Shown here piece after piece: positions 52,125 to 62,420 of a DNA stretch of 64,000 nt. The translations under genes and the position numbers were made by a program. Within the stretch, counting starts at the first letter, position 1. Each line of letters starts with the position of its first letter. The DNA comes from an uncultured Roseicyclus sp. (lineage in GTDB: Bacteria > Pseudomonadota > Alphaproteobacteria > Rhodobacterales > Rhodobacteraceae). The notes beneath the pieces are model-generated. The model saw only the letters and a list, made by a program, of their open reading frames with translations. It had not been told where the DNA came from and did no database searches. Where the stretch lies: the NCBI GenBank assembly GCA_947500415.1, contig CANMRT010000002.1, positions 930,001-994,000 of the forward strand, written 5' to 3'.

Positions 52125-52673
52125 TCACACCGCTACCTCCGCCTCTTTCGCCTCAGGCGGCGAAAAATCTACCAGATGCGCCAAGGCATGCAAAAACACG
52201 CCCGCCGAGAAGAGCGGCATCACCAGCCAGATCACCCATTTCGGCACGCCCAACGTGCTCGTCGGTTCCGCATAGATGAAGTTGAACGTAGACCCCTGGA
52301 ACGCCATCACGTCCCACCCGGCCTGCGCCAGAGCTAAAGGATTGAACCAGCGCCAGCAGAACCAGAGCATCTCCGCGGCGAACACAAACACCGCCACATC
52401 CACCAGCTTTGCCGCCACTCTTTTTGCACCTTCGGGCAAGGCGTCCGTCAGGATCGTAATCGCAACCTGCTGCCGCATCTGGATCGCGGCGGAGGCACCC
52501 AGGAAGGTCATCCAGACCATCGTGTAAATCGCCGCCTCATCCACCCAATAGATCGGCGCGCCTGCCGTCCGGGTCACGACATTGAGCAGGATCAAAAGCG
52601 TCACCCCCACCGCCAGTATGGCGGCGGCGGCCAGCTCAATCCTGGCCCAAAAATGGGAGATACGGCTCAACAT
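52125..52673 (-). CDS. dctQ: TRAP transporter small permease (DctQ)
   Basis: A 182-residue DctQ-family protein with four membrane segments and the conserved region APIYWVDEAAIYTMVWMTFLGASAAIQMRQQVAI in part, which includes the W-x-D/E-E motif. It anchors or stabilises the large permease. It lies downstream of a hairpin that follows dctP. Confidence 0.9.
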   Translation of the reverse strand: MLSRISHFWARIELAAAAILAVGVTLLILLNVVTRTAGAPIYWVDEAAIYTMVWMTFLGASAAIQMRQQVAITILTDALPEGAKRVAAKLVDVAVFVFAAEMLWFCWRWFNPLALAQAGWDVMAFQGSTFNFIYAEPTSTLGVPKWVIWLVMPLFSAGVFLHALAHLVDFSPPEAKEAEVAV

Positions 52674-52688
52674 GTAGGGCGTCCAAGC

Positions 52689-52720
52689 AAAACCCGGACG
52701 CCTGACAACGCCCGGGTTTT
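52689..52720 (-). terminator. Intrinsic terminator/attenuator between dctP and dctQ
   Basis: AAAACCCGG (52689-52697) and CCGGGTTTT (52712-52720) form a perfect 9-bp stem with a 14-nt loop; read on the minus strand it ends in CCGGGTTTTGC. It lies between dctP and dctQ. Partial termination would yield more binding protein than permease. Confidence 0.65.
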
Positions 52721-52736
52721 TCCGTGCAAATTCAGA

Positions 52737-53789
<1,053 letters not shown>

Positions 53790-53826
53790 CTAGCCGGATT
53801 TCGGACGCCCGCGCAACGGATTGCCG

Positions 53827-54411
<585 letters not shown>

Positions 54412-54464
54412 TCAGGTATAACCGCAAGGGCCGATTTCCGCGTTCGCTATCCACAAAGCGGATA

Positions 54465-55757
54465 TCAAAGATTGGCGAAATACTCCGCTTGCTCCCAATC
54501 CGAGATATGCGCGAGGTAGCGGTTCCACTCATGTCGCTTGAGCGTGATGAGCCAATCGTGCACCTCAGGCGTCAACGCGTCGCGCATCGTGTCGGAGGCT
54601 GCGAAGGCGTCAATCGCCTCTCCTAGCGAAGCCGGCAACGCGGGCGCATCACCGCAATACGGGTCCGTCATCTCCGGGGCTGGATCCTGCGCGGTTTTCA
54701 AGCCCGCTCGGCCCGCAATCAACTGCGCGGCCAGTGCGAAATACGGGTTCGCTGCACTATCCGGCAGCCGATTTTCCACTCGATCCTCCAAAGCCCGCAC
54801 CATCGCCCCGCGATTGTCCCGCGCCCATCCGATACGGGTCGGGGCAAGCTGATAAGGCGTGAAGCGCTTGTAGCTGTTCACCGTCGGATTGGTCAGAAGA
54901 GCGCAGGCCGGGGCATGGTCCAGCAAGCCCGCGATCCAGTGGCCCATAACGACATCGCCCGAAACGCTCTGATGAATATGCCACCCGTTCGCCACAGCAT
55001 TGGGCAGCGCGGGCTTCGGCATGAAGCTGGCGAGTAGCCCATGACGATGGCTCAATTCCTTGGCAAGCATGCGGAAACTCACCGCCTGCTCTGCCACGTC
55101 CATCGGCGATCCGGGCGCAAACGTCACCTCATATTGCGACGGCCCCATCTCCACCTCGACGGAGCGCACATCGATCCCGATCTCCTCCGCTGCACGGCGC
55201 AGGCGGTCGAGCATCCCCTCCACCTCCGCGTAGCGCGTCTCGGTCAGGTATTGGTAGCCTTGCGTCGTGTTCTCCACCTGCGGCGGCTGGCCCGGCATGG
55301 TGGATTGCGAAGGCGCCAAAGACGGGTCGAGCACGCGGAAGACCTGGAACTCGATCTCCACACCCACCGTGGCGCGCAGCCCGTCCTCGGCTAAAGCCTC
55401 CTCGCAGCGGCGCAGAATTCGGCGCGAACAGAACGGGCTTTCGACATCACAATGGATCACCGCCGAATGCGGCGACCATGGCAGCTCGCGAAACGTCGCC
55501 GGATCGGGCCGCAACGTCACATCCGACGCCCCGTGCATCGGCGCGCCGTCGCCCGCCCAGACCGGAAACGCCGAGCGGTGCGACAGGTCTTTCAACAACA
55601 ACGTCGACGGCACCCGTAGCCCATTCTCCAACACCCCCGGCAGCGCAGAGGCCGTCACCGTCTTGCCCCGCAACACCCCGTGCGGATCGGTGAAAACAAC
55701 GCGGATCGTCTCGATCCCGTCCTTCTCTACCAGCTTGAGAATATCGTCTTTCGTCAA
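54465..55757 (-). CDS. Glutamine synthetase-family ligase (gamma-glutamyl-amine type), TTG start
   Basis: A 430-residue GS-fold ATP-dependent ligase. GS motifs are present: VGVEIEFQVF, SVEVEMGPSQYEV, GWHIHQSVSG, the substrate loop NSYKRFTPYQLAP and the adenylate-site RALEDRVENRLPDSAANPY. Length and divergence fit gamma-glutamylpolyamine or gamma-glutamylanilide synthases (PuuA, AtdA1, IpuC), not GlnA. The TTG at 55757 overlaps the Rieske stop (TTGA, 4 nt) and gives MTKDDILKLVEKDG, a natural N-terminus; the longer frame reads into the Rieske gene. It probably glutamylates an amine handled by the neighbouring oxygenase. Confidence 0.84.
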   Translation of the reverse strand: MTKDDILKLVEKDGIETIRVVFTDPHGVLRGKTVTASALPGVLENGLRVPSTLLLKDLSHRSAFPVWAGDGAPMHGASDVTLRPDPATFRELPWSPHSAVIHCDVESPFCSRRILRRCEEALAEDGLRATVGVEIEFQVFRVLDPSLAPSQSTMPGQPPQVENTTQGYQYLTETRYAEVEGMLDRLRRAAEEIGIDVRSVEVEMGPSQYEVTFAPGSPMDVAEQAVSFRMLAKELSHRHGLLASFMPKPALPNAVANGWHIHQSVSGDVVMGHWIAGLLDHAPACALLTNPTVNSYKRFTPYQLAPTRIGWARDNRGAMVRALEDRVENRLPDSAANPYFALAAQLIAGRAGLKTAQDPAPEMTDPYCGDAPALPASLGEAIDAFAASDTMRDALTPEVHDWLITLKRHEWNRYLAHISDWEQAEYFANL

Positions 55758-57067
55758 ACGCTTGCATCCCAGGGGCACTGGCCCCGACGCTCCAAGTCTG
55801 CCTGAACGGAGGCCGCCTGCCAATCATCATCGGGCGCAATCGCATCATTCGACAGCGGCCCCTTGATGGCTTCCGTCCCGCCATTCTGCATCTTCAGGCC
55901 CTGCGCCTCGCCTGCCTCAGCCGCCGCAATCGCGGCCCGCAGCATCCGGCGATACTTGATGATCCCAACATCGGTCTTGCCCAAATGCTCGAACCGCCGA
56001 TCCTGTATCCGACCCATGCTCTCGACCGCCCATTGATCGTGCACGTTGATGTCGAGCCCCATGCCCGTGTAGGTCTGATCGGCCTGCTCATCCGCATCAT
56101 AGCCGTAGTTGTTCCGCGCGTTCTTCAGCGGCGCATAATCCGGCAGCCGATGCTCCGCCAATCGCTGGTCGCGCATGGTCGCCTTATCAACGGGCGCTTT
56201 AAAAGACGTGAACATCGAATACCAATAACAGGTCTCATCATCGACCGGCACATGCCATTGAGTGATCGTCATCTCCCGGCTCATCGGGATGCAAATCGCC
56301 TGCGGGAAAATTTGGTTCGTCACCCGCACATGCGTCCGCCCATCATCGAGATGGCGCAAAGCTGTCAGCTTCATCCCGTAGTCCGTCTCATCCACCGTGA
56401 TCTCGGGCCTGGGATAATCGCGCAGCAATTTCGTCATCGGAATTTCGGTGTTTCCGGCCTTATCCCGAAACTGCTTCCCATAGCTGTCGGCGGGGTCTTC
56501 ATCCTGAAGGAACCTATGCAGGAAACTCGCGTGGGCCGGGTCGATGCCCACCTCCATCGCCTGCAACCAATTGCATTCCCACAGCCCCTTGAAGGCGAAC
56601 ACATGGCTCTCCGGCGCTCGGAAGCAGTCGAAATCGGCGAACGGCGGCGGATCGCTCGGCCCCATGTAAGCCCATATAATCCCGTTCTTTTCCTGAACCG
56701 GATAGCTCACCGCCTTGATCTGCTCATGCATCTTTGAGCCCTCAGGCTCCCCCGGCTGCTCAACACATTGTCCGGTGCAATCAAAGTGCCAGCCATGGAA
56801 CGGACACCGCAGGCCGTTGTCTTCCAGACGCCCATAGGCGAGGTCCGCGCCCCGATGCGGGCAATGCCGCCCAATCAGGCCCAGCGTCCCGCTCTCATCG
56901 CGGAACAGCACCAGCTCCTCACCCATCAGCTTCACCGGCACCACGGGCCGCGCGCCCATCAACTCGTCGCTTAGCGCCGCCGGTTGCCAATACTGCCGCA
57001 GGACTGCGCCGGCCCCGGTGCCAGGCCCGATCCGGGTGATCTGGTCATTCAACTCCTGGCTCATCAT
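55754..57067 (-). CDS. Rieske non-haem iron oxygenase, large subunit
   Basis: A 437-residue ring-hydroxylating oxygenase alpha subunit. The Rieske cluster ligands are CPHRGADL and CPFHGWHF (CxH, 17 residues, CxxH). The catalytic iron ligands are the two His in DPAHASFLHRFL. It resembles phthalate-4,5-dioxygenase-type single-component large subunits. ATG 57067 (or 57064) follows GGAGG; the frame open to 57616 is rejected. First gene of the operon with GS-like and HAAO genes; a 23-bp IclR dyad lies 19 bp upstream. No small subunit or reductase is adjacent, so it borrows a reductase from elsewhere. Confidence 0.9.
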   Translation of the reverse strand: MMSQELNDQITRIGPGTGAGAVLRQYWQPAALSDELMGARPVVPVKLMGEELVLFRDESGTLGLIGRHCPHRGADLAYGRLEDNGLRCPFHGWHFDCTGQCVEQPGEPEGSKMHEQIKAVSYPVQEKNGIIWAYMGPSDPPPFADFDCFRAPESHVFAFKGLWECNWLQAMEVGIDPAHASFLHRFLQDEDPADSYGKQFRDKAGNTEIPMTKLLRDYPRPEITVDETDYGMKLTALRHLDDGRTHVRVTNQIFPQAICIPMSREMTITQWHVPVDDETCYWYSMFTSFKAPVDKATMRDQRLAEHRLPDYAPLKNARNNYGYDADEQADQTYTGMGLDINVHDQWAVESMGRIQDRRFEHLGKTDVGIIKYRRMLRAAIAAAEAGEAQGLKMQNGGTEAIKGPLSNDAIAPDDDWQAASVQADLERRGQCPWDASV

Positions 57068-57086
57068 GGGCAAGATCCTCCGCTGA

Positions 57087-57109
57087 AAATGTGCGATATA
57101 CGCACATTT
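57087..57109. promoter_or_regulatory. Perfect 23-bp palindrome, probable IclR operator
   Basis: AAATGTGCG-ATATA-CGCACATTT, with 9-bp arms and a 5-bp spacer, lies between the divergent Rieske operon (start 57067) and iclR (start 57164). It sits directly before the iclR -35 TTGACA. It probably controls both transcripts through the adjacent IclR protein. Confidence 0.8.
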
Positions 57110-57110
57110 G

Positions 57111-57139
57111 TTGACATATTGAGCTTGGCGCGCTCTGAT
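57111..57139 (+). promoter_or_regulatory. Sigma-70-like promoter for iclR
   Basis: TTGACA (57111-57116), a 17-bp spacer, then TCTGAT (57134-57139, four of six matches to TATAAT). The operator ends two bases before the -35 box, so a bound regulator would overlap polymerase. 24 bp later the iclR gene starts. Confidence 0.6.
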
Positions 57140-57163
57140 GCCTCTGTCAACGAAAGTGCGGCC

Positions 57164-57817
57164 ATGTCCAAGACCCTCTCCACCACGCTTCTCAAAGGCC
57201 TTGGCGTACTTTCGGCCTTTGAGGGCGTGCCAGCCCTGACACTTGCCCAAATCGCGGACCGCGCGGGCCTTGACCGCTCCACCGCCCGCCGCCTGACGCT
57301 CACGCTTGTCGAGGCCGGTTGGATCACCCAGACCGGCCGCAGCTTTGCTCTCGCACCGCGCGTCCTGCGACCCACCGGGGCCTTCCTTCAATCCGGCAGC
57401 TTCGGACGCTCCGTCCAGCCCATTCTCAACGCCCACGCCGAAACGCTTGGCGGAGAGATCAGCCTCGCCCTGCGCGACGACGATGTCGCAGTCTATGTCG
57501 CCCATTCCGCCCGCCCCGGTGCGCGGGTGTCGCTTGGCCTCACCGTCGGCTCCACCCTGCCGTTGCAGACAACCGCCATCGGCCAGGTCCTCATCGGCAG
57601 CGACCAGCCCGCGCAAGTCATTCGCGGCGCGTATGAGGCGGGCGTTTGCGGCCTGGCCGTCCCCATCGGCCCGCCGAACGCGCCCACGGCGGCCCTTGGC
57701 ACCACACTCCCACTCGCCTTGCCTGATCTGGAAACCCGGCTAGAGTCGGCACTGGCCACATTGCAAATGACCGCCTCCGATCTGCGAGACGTCCCCGCAT
57801 TGGCCGCGCATCCATGA
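57164..57817 (+). CDS. IclR-family regulator of the Rieske/GS-like/HAAO operon
   Basis: A 217-residue IclR-type regulator: winged-helix domain LTLAQIADRAGLDRSTARRLTLTLVEAGW at residues about 25-55, then a GAF-like effector domain with ISLALRDDDVAVYVAHSARPG. It is slightly shorter than usual (240-270) because the C-terminal region after the GTTLPLALPDLETRLE stretch is short. It is divergent from the Rieske gene across the palindrome. The effector is probably the pathway substrate or an intermediate. Confidence 0.88.
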   Translation: MSKTLSTTLLKGLGVLSAFEGVPALTLAQIADRAGLDRSTARRLTLTLVEAGWITQTGRSFALAPRVLRPTGAFLQSGSFGRSVQPILNAHAETLGGEISLALRDDDVAVYVAHSARPGARVSLGLTVGSTLPLQTTAIGQVLIGSDQPAQVIRGAYEAGVCGLAVPIGPPNAPTAALGTTLPLALPDLETRLESALATLQMTASDLRDVPALAAHP

Positions 57818-57841
57818 ATGCGTCAATCGCTCCATTGCAAT

Positions 57842-57911
57842 TTGAGACCAGAAGTCTCAATACTACCCACATGCACTGGCTATAAGGCCCGCGCGATCTG
57901 GCCATATGGCC
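57842..57911. promoter_or_regulatory. Two palindromes upstream of soeA
   Basis: TTGAGAC-CAGAA-GTCTCAA (57842-57860, 7-bp arms) and GGCCATATGGCC (57900-57911, perfect 12 bp) lie in the 152-bp gap before soeA. The first could end iclR transcription but lacks a T-tract. Both are candidate regulator sites for the sulfite dehydrogenase operon. Confidence 0.45.
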
Positions 57912-57969
57912 TTGCCCGCCCTTCCGGGATTAAGGCTGTTGGACAGACTACTTTTGGGGGACACAACAC

Positions 57970-60762
57970 ATGGCGCAACCGACACTTGACCTGTCCCCGA
58001 AGGTCTCGGACGAAATCCGCAAAACCACCTGCTACATGTGCGCCTGCCGTTGCGGGATCAATGTCCATATGAAGGACGGCAAAGTTGCCTATATCGAAGG
58101 CAACCGCGACCATCCCGTGAACCAGGGCGTCCTTTGTGCCAAGGGCAGCGCGGGCATCATGCAAGTCAACGCGCCGTCCCGCCTGAAAGCGCCCCTCAAG
58201 CGCGTCGGCCCACGCGGCTCCGGTGAATTCGAGGAAATCTCCTGGGACGAAGCCTACGGCATCGCCGAAGGCTGGCTCCGCCCGATCCGCGAAGAAGACC
58301 CCTCCAAACTTGCTTTCTTCACAGGCCGCGATCAGTCCCAGTCGTTTACCAGTTTCTGGGCGCAAAATTTCGGCACCCCTAACTACGCGGCCCATGGCGG
58401 CTTCTGCTCCGTCAACATGGCCGCTGCGGGCATCTACACGATGGGCGGCGCGTTCTGGGAATTCGGCCAGCCCGATTGGGATCATACCAAGCTGTTCATG
58501 CTGTTCGGCGTCGCCGAAGACCACGACAGCAACCCGATCAAGATGGGCCTCGGCAAGATCAAGGCTCGCGGCGCCAAGGTCATCGGTGTGAACCCGATCC
58601 GCTCCGGTTACAACGCGGTCGCCGATGAATGGGTCGGCATCACGCCCGGCACCGACGGCCTCTTCATCCTCGCCATGGTCCACTGCCTGATGAAGGCGGG
58701 CAAGATCGACCTCGACTACCTCGCGCGCTGGACCAACGCGCCGGTTCTCGTCGACAAGGACACGGGCCTGCTGCTCCGCGACAAGGACGGCAAGGAACTG
58801 GTCATCGACCGCAAGACCGGTAAGCCCACCGCCTTCGACAAGCCCGGTGTCCAGCCCGACCTTTCGGCCACCCACAAGGACGGCCACAAACCCGTCCTGC
58901 ACCTGATGGCCGAGCGCTACATGTCCGACGAATATGCCCCCGAGGCCGTGGCCGAGCGCTGTGGGATAGTGGCCAGCCGCATCCGCGCCATCGCCGCCGA
59001 ACTGGCCCGCGTCGCGTTCGAGGAATCGTTCGAGCTTCCGATCGAGTGGACGGATTTCCGGGGCGAGACACACACCAGCATGACGGCGCGGCCCGTCGCC
59101 ATGCACTCCATGCGCGGGATCAGCGCCCACGCCAACGGCTTCCAGACCTGCCGCGCGCTTCATGTCCTCCAGATCATCCTCGGCTCCGTCGAGGCCCCCG
59201 GCGGTTTCCGGTTCAAACCGCCCTACCCCAAGCCCTCCAAGATCCACCCCAAGCCGCACTGCAAGGTCACGCCCGGCCAGCCCCTCGACGGCCCGCATTT
59301 GGGCTTCGTACACGGCCCCGAAGACCTCGCCCTGAAGGAAGACGGCACCCCCGCCCGCATCGACAAGGCCTTCACCTGGGAAAACCCGATGAGCGCGCAC
59401 GGCCTCATGCATATGGTGATTTCCAACGCCTACGCGGGTGACCCGTACAAGATCGACACGCTGTTCATGTATATGGCGAACATGTCGTGGAACTCGTCGA
59501 TGAACACCGGCGGCGTGATGAAGATGCTGACGGACAAGGATGAAGAAACCGGCGAATACGTCATCCCGCACATCATCTATTCCGATGCCTACAGCTCCGA
59601 AATGGTCGCCTACGCCGACCTGATCCTGCCCGACACAACCTACCTTGAACGGCACGATTGCATCTCGCTCCTCGACCGCCCGATTTGTGAGGCAGACGGC
59701 GCCGCCGACGCGATCCGCTGGCCGGTGATCGAGCCCGACCGCAACGTGAAGGGCTTCCAGAGCGCCCTCTGCGACCTTGGCGCGCGCCTGGGTCTGCCCG
59801 GATTCGTGAACGAGGATGGCTCCCAGAAATACGCCGACTATGGCGACTACATCGTCAACCACGTGCGCAAGCCCGGCATCGGGCCGCTGGCCGGATGGCG
59901 CGGCGAGAATGGCGATCAACACGGGCGCGGCGACCCAAACCCCGACCAGCTGAACCAGTACATCGAAAACGGCGGCTTCTTCGTGAAGCACGTGCCCGAA
60001 GGCGCGAGCTATATGAAGCCATGGAACACTGCGTATCAGGGTTGGGCGGTGGAAATGGGCCTCTATGACGCCCCCCAACCCTATCTGTTCTCGCTCTATG
60101 TGGAGCCGATGCAGAAGTTCCGCCGCGCCGCCCAAGGCCATGGCGACATCCAGCCGCCCGAGCATCTGCGCGCCCGCGTGGAAGAGAACATGGACCCGCT
60201 GCCCTTCTGGTCGGACCCAGCTCCCGCCAATCAGGTGGATGACTACCCTATCACCGCGCTGACCCAGCGCCCAATGGCGATGTACCACTCCTGGGGCACG
60301 CAAAACGCATGGTTGCGGCAACTCCACGGCCACAACCCGCTGTATTTGCCCACCAATCTGATGCAGGCAAACGATCTGAAAGACGGCGATTGGGCTAAAG
60401 TCACCTCGCCGCACGGCTCGATCACCGTGCCGGTGATGGAAATGGCGGCACTCAACGAAAACACCGTCTGGACCTGGAACGCTATCGGAAAACGCAAAGG
60501 CGCTTGGGCGCTGGACAAGGACGCGCCCGAGGCCACGAAAGGCTTCCTGCTCAACCACCTGATCCATGAGCTTCTGCCCCCGAAAGGCGACGGCCTGCGC
60601 TGGACCAACTCCGATCCCATCACCGGTCAAGCCGCGTGGTTCGACCTCAAGGTCCGCATCGAAAAGGCCACCGCGCCCGCGGAATCCCAACCCGCCTTCC
60701 CGCCAATCAAGTCCCCGGTCGGACAGGGCCCCAAAGATCTCGCATGGAAGGTCGGCAAATGA
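57970..60762 (+). CDS. soeA: Sulfite dehydrogenase (quinone) molybdopterin subunit SoeA-like
   Basis: A 930-residue DMSO-reductase-family molybdoenzyme without a Tat signal, so cytoplasmic. The [4Fe-4S] ligands are Cys21, Cys24, Cys28 and Cys56; a candidate molybdenum-ligating Cys is Cys146 in GGFCSVNMAAAG. The order of a large subunit, four-cluster ferredoxin and NrfD/DmsC-type membrane protein, each overlapping the next, matches SoeABC of purple sulfur bacteria and roseobacters. It would oxidise cytoplasmic sulfite to sulfate and give electrons to quinone. Other CISM enzymes (polysulfide or thiosulfate reductase) remain possible. GGGGG precedes the ATG. Confidence 0.82.
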   Translation: MAQPTLDLSPKVSDEIRKTTCYMCACRCGINVHMKDGKVAYIEGNRDHPVNQGVLCAKGSAGIMQVNAPSRLKAPLKRVGPRGSGEFEEISWDEAYGIAEGWLRPIREEDPSKLAFFTGRDQSQSFTSFWAQNFGTPNYAAHGGFCSVNMAAAGIYTMGGAFWEFGQPDWDHTKLFMLFGVAEDHDSNPIKMGLGKIKARGAKVIGVNPIRSGYNAVADEWVGITPGTDGLFILAMVHCLMKAGKIDLDYLARWTNAPVLVDKDTGLLLRDKDGKELVIDRKTGKPTAFDKPGVQPDLSATHKDGHKPVLHLMAERYMSDEYAPEAVAERCGIVASRIRAIAAELARVAFEESFELPIEWTDFRGETHTSMTARPVAMHSMRGISAHANGFQTCRALHVLQIILGSVEAPGGFRFKPPYPKPSKIHPKPHCKVTPGQPLDGPHLGFVHGPEDLALKEDGTPARIDKAFTWENPMSAHGLMHMVISNAYAGDPYKIDTLFMYMANMSWNSSMNTGGVMKMLTDKDEETGEYVIPHIIYSDAYSSEMVAYADLILPDTTYLERHDCISLLDRPICEADGAADAIRWPVIEPDRNVKGFQSALCDLGARLGLPGFVNEDGSQKYADYGDYIVNHVRKPGIGPLAGWRGENGDQHGRGDPNPDQLNQYIENGGFFVKHVPEGASYMKPWNTAYQGWAVEMGLYDAPQPYLFSLYVEPMQKFRRAAQGHGDIQPPEHLRARVEENMDPLPFWSDPAPANQVDDYPITALTQRPMAMYHSWGTQNAWLRQLHGHNPLYLPTNLMQANDLKDGDWAKVTSPHGSITVPVMEMAALNENTVWTWNAIGKRKGAWALDKDAPEATKGFLLNHLIHELLPPKGDGLRWTNSDPITGQAAWFDLKVRIEKATAPAESQPAFPPIKSPVGQGPKDLAWKVGK

Positions 60763-61541
60763 CCCAGCTTCCTACCTCGACCCAGAAAAAACTCGGCCTC
60801 GTGATCGACCTCGACACCTGTGTCGGCTGCCACGCCTGTGTGATCTCCTGCAAAGGGTGGAACACCGAAAACTACGGCGCGCCACTCTCGGACCAAGACG
60901 CCTATGGTGCCAACCCGTCCGGCACGTTCCTGAACCGCGTCCACTCCTATGAGGTCACGCCGCTCGCGACCTCCGCCAAACCGCATCCGGCGGCCCAGAC
61001 CATCCATTTCCCGAAATCCTGCCTGCATTGCGAAGATGCGCCCTGCGTCACGGTCTGCCCCACTGGGGCCTCCTACAAGCGCGAGGAAGACGGCATCGTT
61101 CTGGTCAACGAAAAGGATTGCATCGGCTGCGGCCTCTGCGCCTGGGCCTGCCCCTATGGCGCGCGCGAGCTGGACCAGGACGAAGGCGTGATGAAGAAGT
61201 GCACGCTCTGCGTCGACCGCATCTACAACGAGAACTTGCCAGAAGTGGACCGGACCCCTTCCTGCGTGCGCACCTGCCCGGCAGGCGCACGCCACTTCGG
61301 CGATTTGGGCGATCCCGACAGCGACGTCAGCCAACTGGTGGCTGAGCGTGGCGGGATGGACCTGATGCCTGAACAAGGCACCAAACCCGTCAACAAATAC
61401 CTGCCTCCGCGCCCCAAGGACGACCTGCCCGAATTTGACGTCCTCGCCCCGTATCTGGAGCCTGTGGCCGAGAACTCCGGCGGCTTCATCGGCTGGCTCG
61501 ACAAGGCACTCGACAAACTTCCCTCTAAGGGAGCGAACTGA
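60759..61541 (+). CDS. soeB: Sulfite dehydrogenase iron-sulfur subunit SoeB-like
   Basis: A 260-residue DmsB/PsrB-type ferredoxin with four cysteine clusters, the first at CVGCHACVISC (Cys21, 24, 27, 31), and others in CLHCEDAPCVTVC, CIGCGLCAWACPYG and CTLCVDRI...CVRTCP. It wires SoeA to the membrane subunit. ATG 60759 overlaps soeA by 4 nt; it ends one base into soeC. Confidence 0.88.
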   Translation: MTQLPTSTQKKLGLVIDLDTCVGCHACVISCKGWNTENYGAPLSDQDAYGANPSGTFLNRVHSYEVTPLATSAKPHPAAQTIHFPKSCLHCEDAPCVTVCPTGASYKREEDGIVLVNEKDCIGCGLCAWACPYGARELDQDEGVMKKCTLCVDRIYNENLPEVDRTPSCVRTCPAGARHFGDLGDPDSDVSQLVAERGGMDLMPEQGTKPVNKYLPPRPKDDLPEFDVLAPYLEPVAENSGGFIGWLDKALDKLPSKGAN

Positions 61542-62416
61542 TGCATCCAGCCCCCTCCGTCATCATCTTCACCACGCTCTCAGGGCTCGGCTTCGGCCTG
61601 CTGTTCTTCCTCGGCCTCGGAATGCCCGACGTCACCGGTTGGACAGCCTTCTGGTTCTTCGTCATCGGCTACGTACTCGCCGTCGGCGGCCTGATCTCCT
61701 CGACCTTCCACCTCGGCCACCCCGAACGCGCCATCAAAGCCTTCTCCCAATGGCGCTCCAGCTGGCTTTCCCGCGAAGGCATCTGCGCCGTCGCGGCCCT
61801 CTTGGTCATGGCGCTTTTCGGCGCGGGCCTCGTCTTCTTCAATTCCACTTGGCAACCCTTGGGCTACCTCGGCGCGCTCCTCAGCCTCGCGACGGTCTTC
61901 ACGACCTCGATGATCTACGCGCAGATGAAGACCATCCCGCGCTGGAACATGCCCTGGACACCCGCGAAATTCCTGACGCTCTCCCTCGCCGGCGGTGCCC
62001 TTCTGGCCGGTCAAGTGACCCTCGCCGTGATCCTTCTGGTGATCTCCGGCGGCATCACAGCCGCCACCTGGGCCATCGGCGACGGGGCCTTCGCGCGTTC
62101 CGGCACCGATATGGAAACCGCCACGGGCCTCGGCCGCATCGGCAAGGTCAAAGCGTTTGAGCCGCCCCACACCGGCACCAACTACCTCCTGCGCGAGTTC
62201 GTCCACGTCGTGGGCCGCAAGCACTCCCAGAAACTGCGCATCATCGCGGGCACTCTCGCCTTCGTGATCCCGGTTTTCATCCTTCTGGTCCTGCCCTTCA
62301 GCCACGTCCTCGCCCTTGTCGCGATCCTTAGCCACATCGCAGGCGTCGCTTGCGCGCGCTGGCTGTTCTTCGCCGAGGCTGAACACGTGGTGGGCCTCTA
62401 CTACGGCAAACGGTAG
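61541..62416 (+). CDS. soeC: Sulfite dehydrogenase membrane anchor SoeC-like (DmsC family)
   Basis: A 291-residue membrane protein with eight hydrophobic segments. The stretch STFHLGHPERAIKAFSQWRSSWLSREG is typical of DmsC-family anchors that hold quinone next to the Fe-S subunit. It completes the three-subunit complex. The stop at 62416 is followed after 4 bp by the dimethylargininase TTG start. Confidence 0.88.
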   Translation: MHPAPSVIIFTTLSGLGFGLLFFLGLGMPDVTGWTAFWFFVIGYVLAVGGLISSTFHLGHPERAIKAFSQWRSSWLSREGICAVAALLVMALFGAGLVFFNSTWQPLGYLGALLSLATVFTTSMIYAQMKTIPRWNMPWTPAKFLTLSLAGGALLAGQVTLAVILLVISGGITAATWAIGDGAFARSGTDMETATGLGRIGKVKAFEPPHTGTNYLLREFVHVVGRKHSQKLRIIAGTLAFVIPVFILLVLPFSHVLALVAILSHIAGVACARWLFFAEAEHVVGLYYGKR

Positions 62417-62420
62417 CGCC

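Noticed and set aside
51925-52128. 67-codon minus-strand ORF in the dctQ-dctM gap
   Set aside because: Arg/Pro-rich, no ribosome site, overlaps both neighbours slightly, and does not resemble a protein.
57880-60690. A 936-codon open frame on the minus strand covering soeA
   Set aside because: It is antisense to a convincing molybdoenzyme, has no family motifs and reflects the high-GC codon bias that keeps the opposite frame open.
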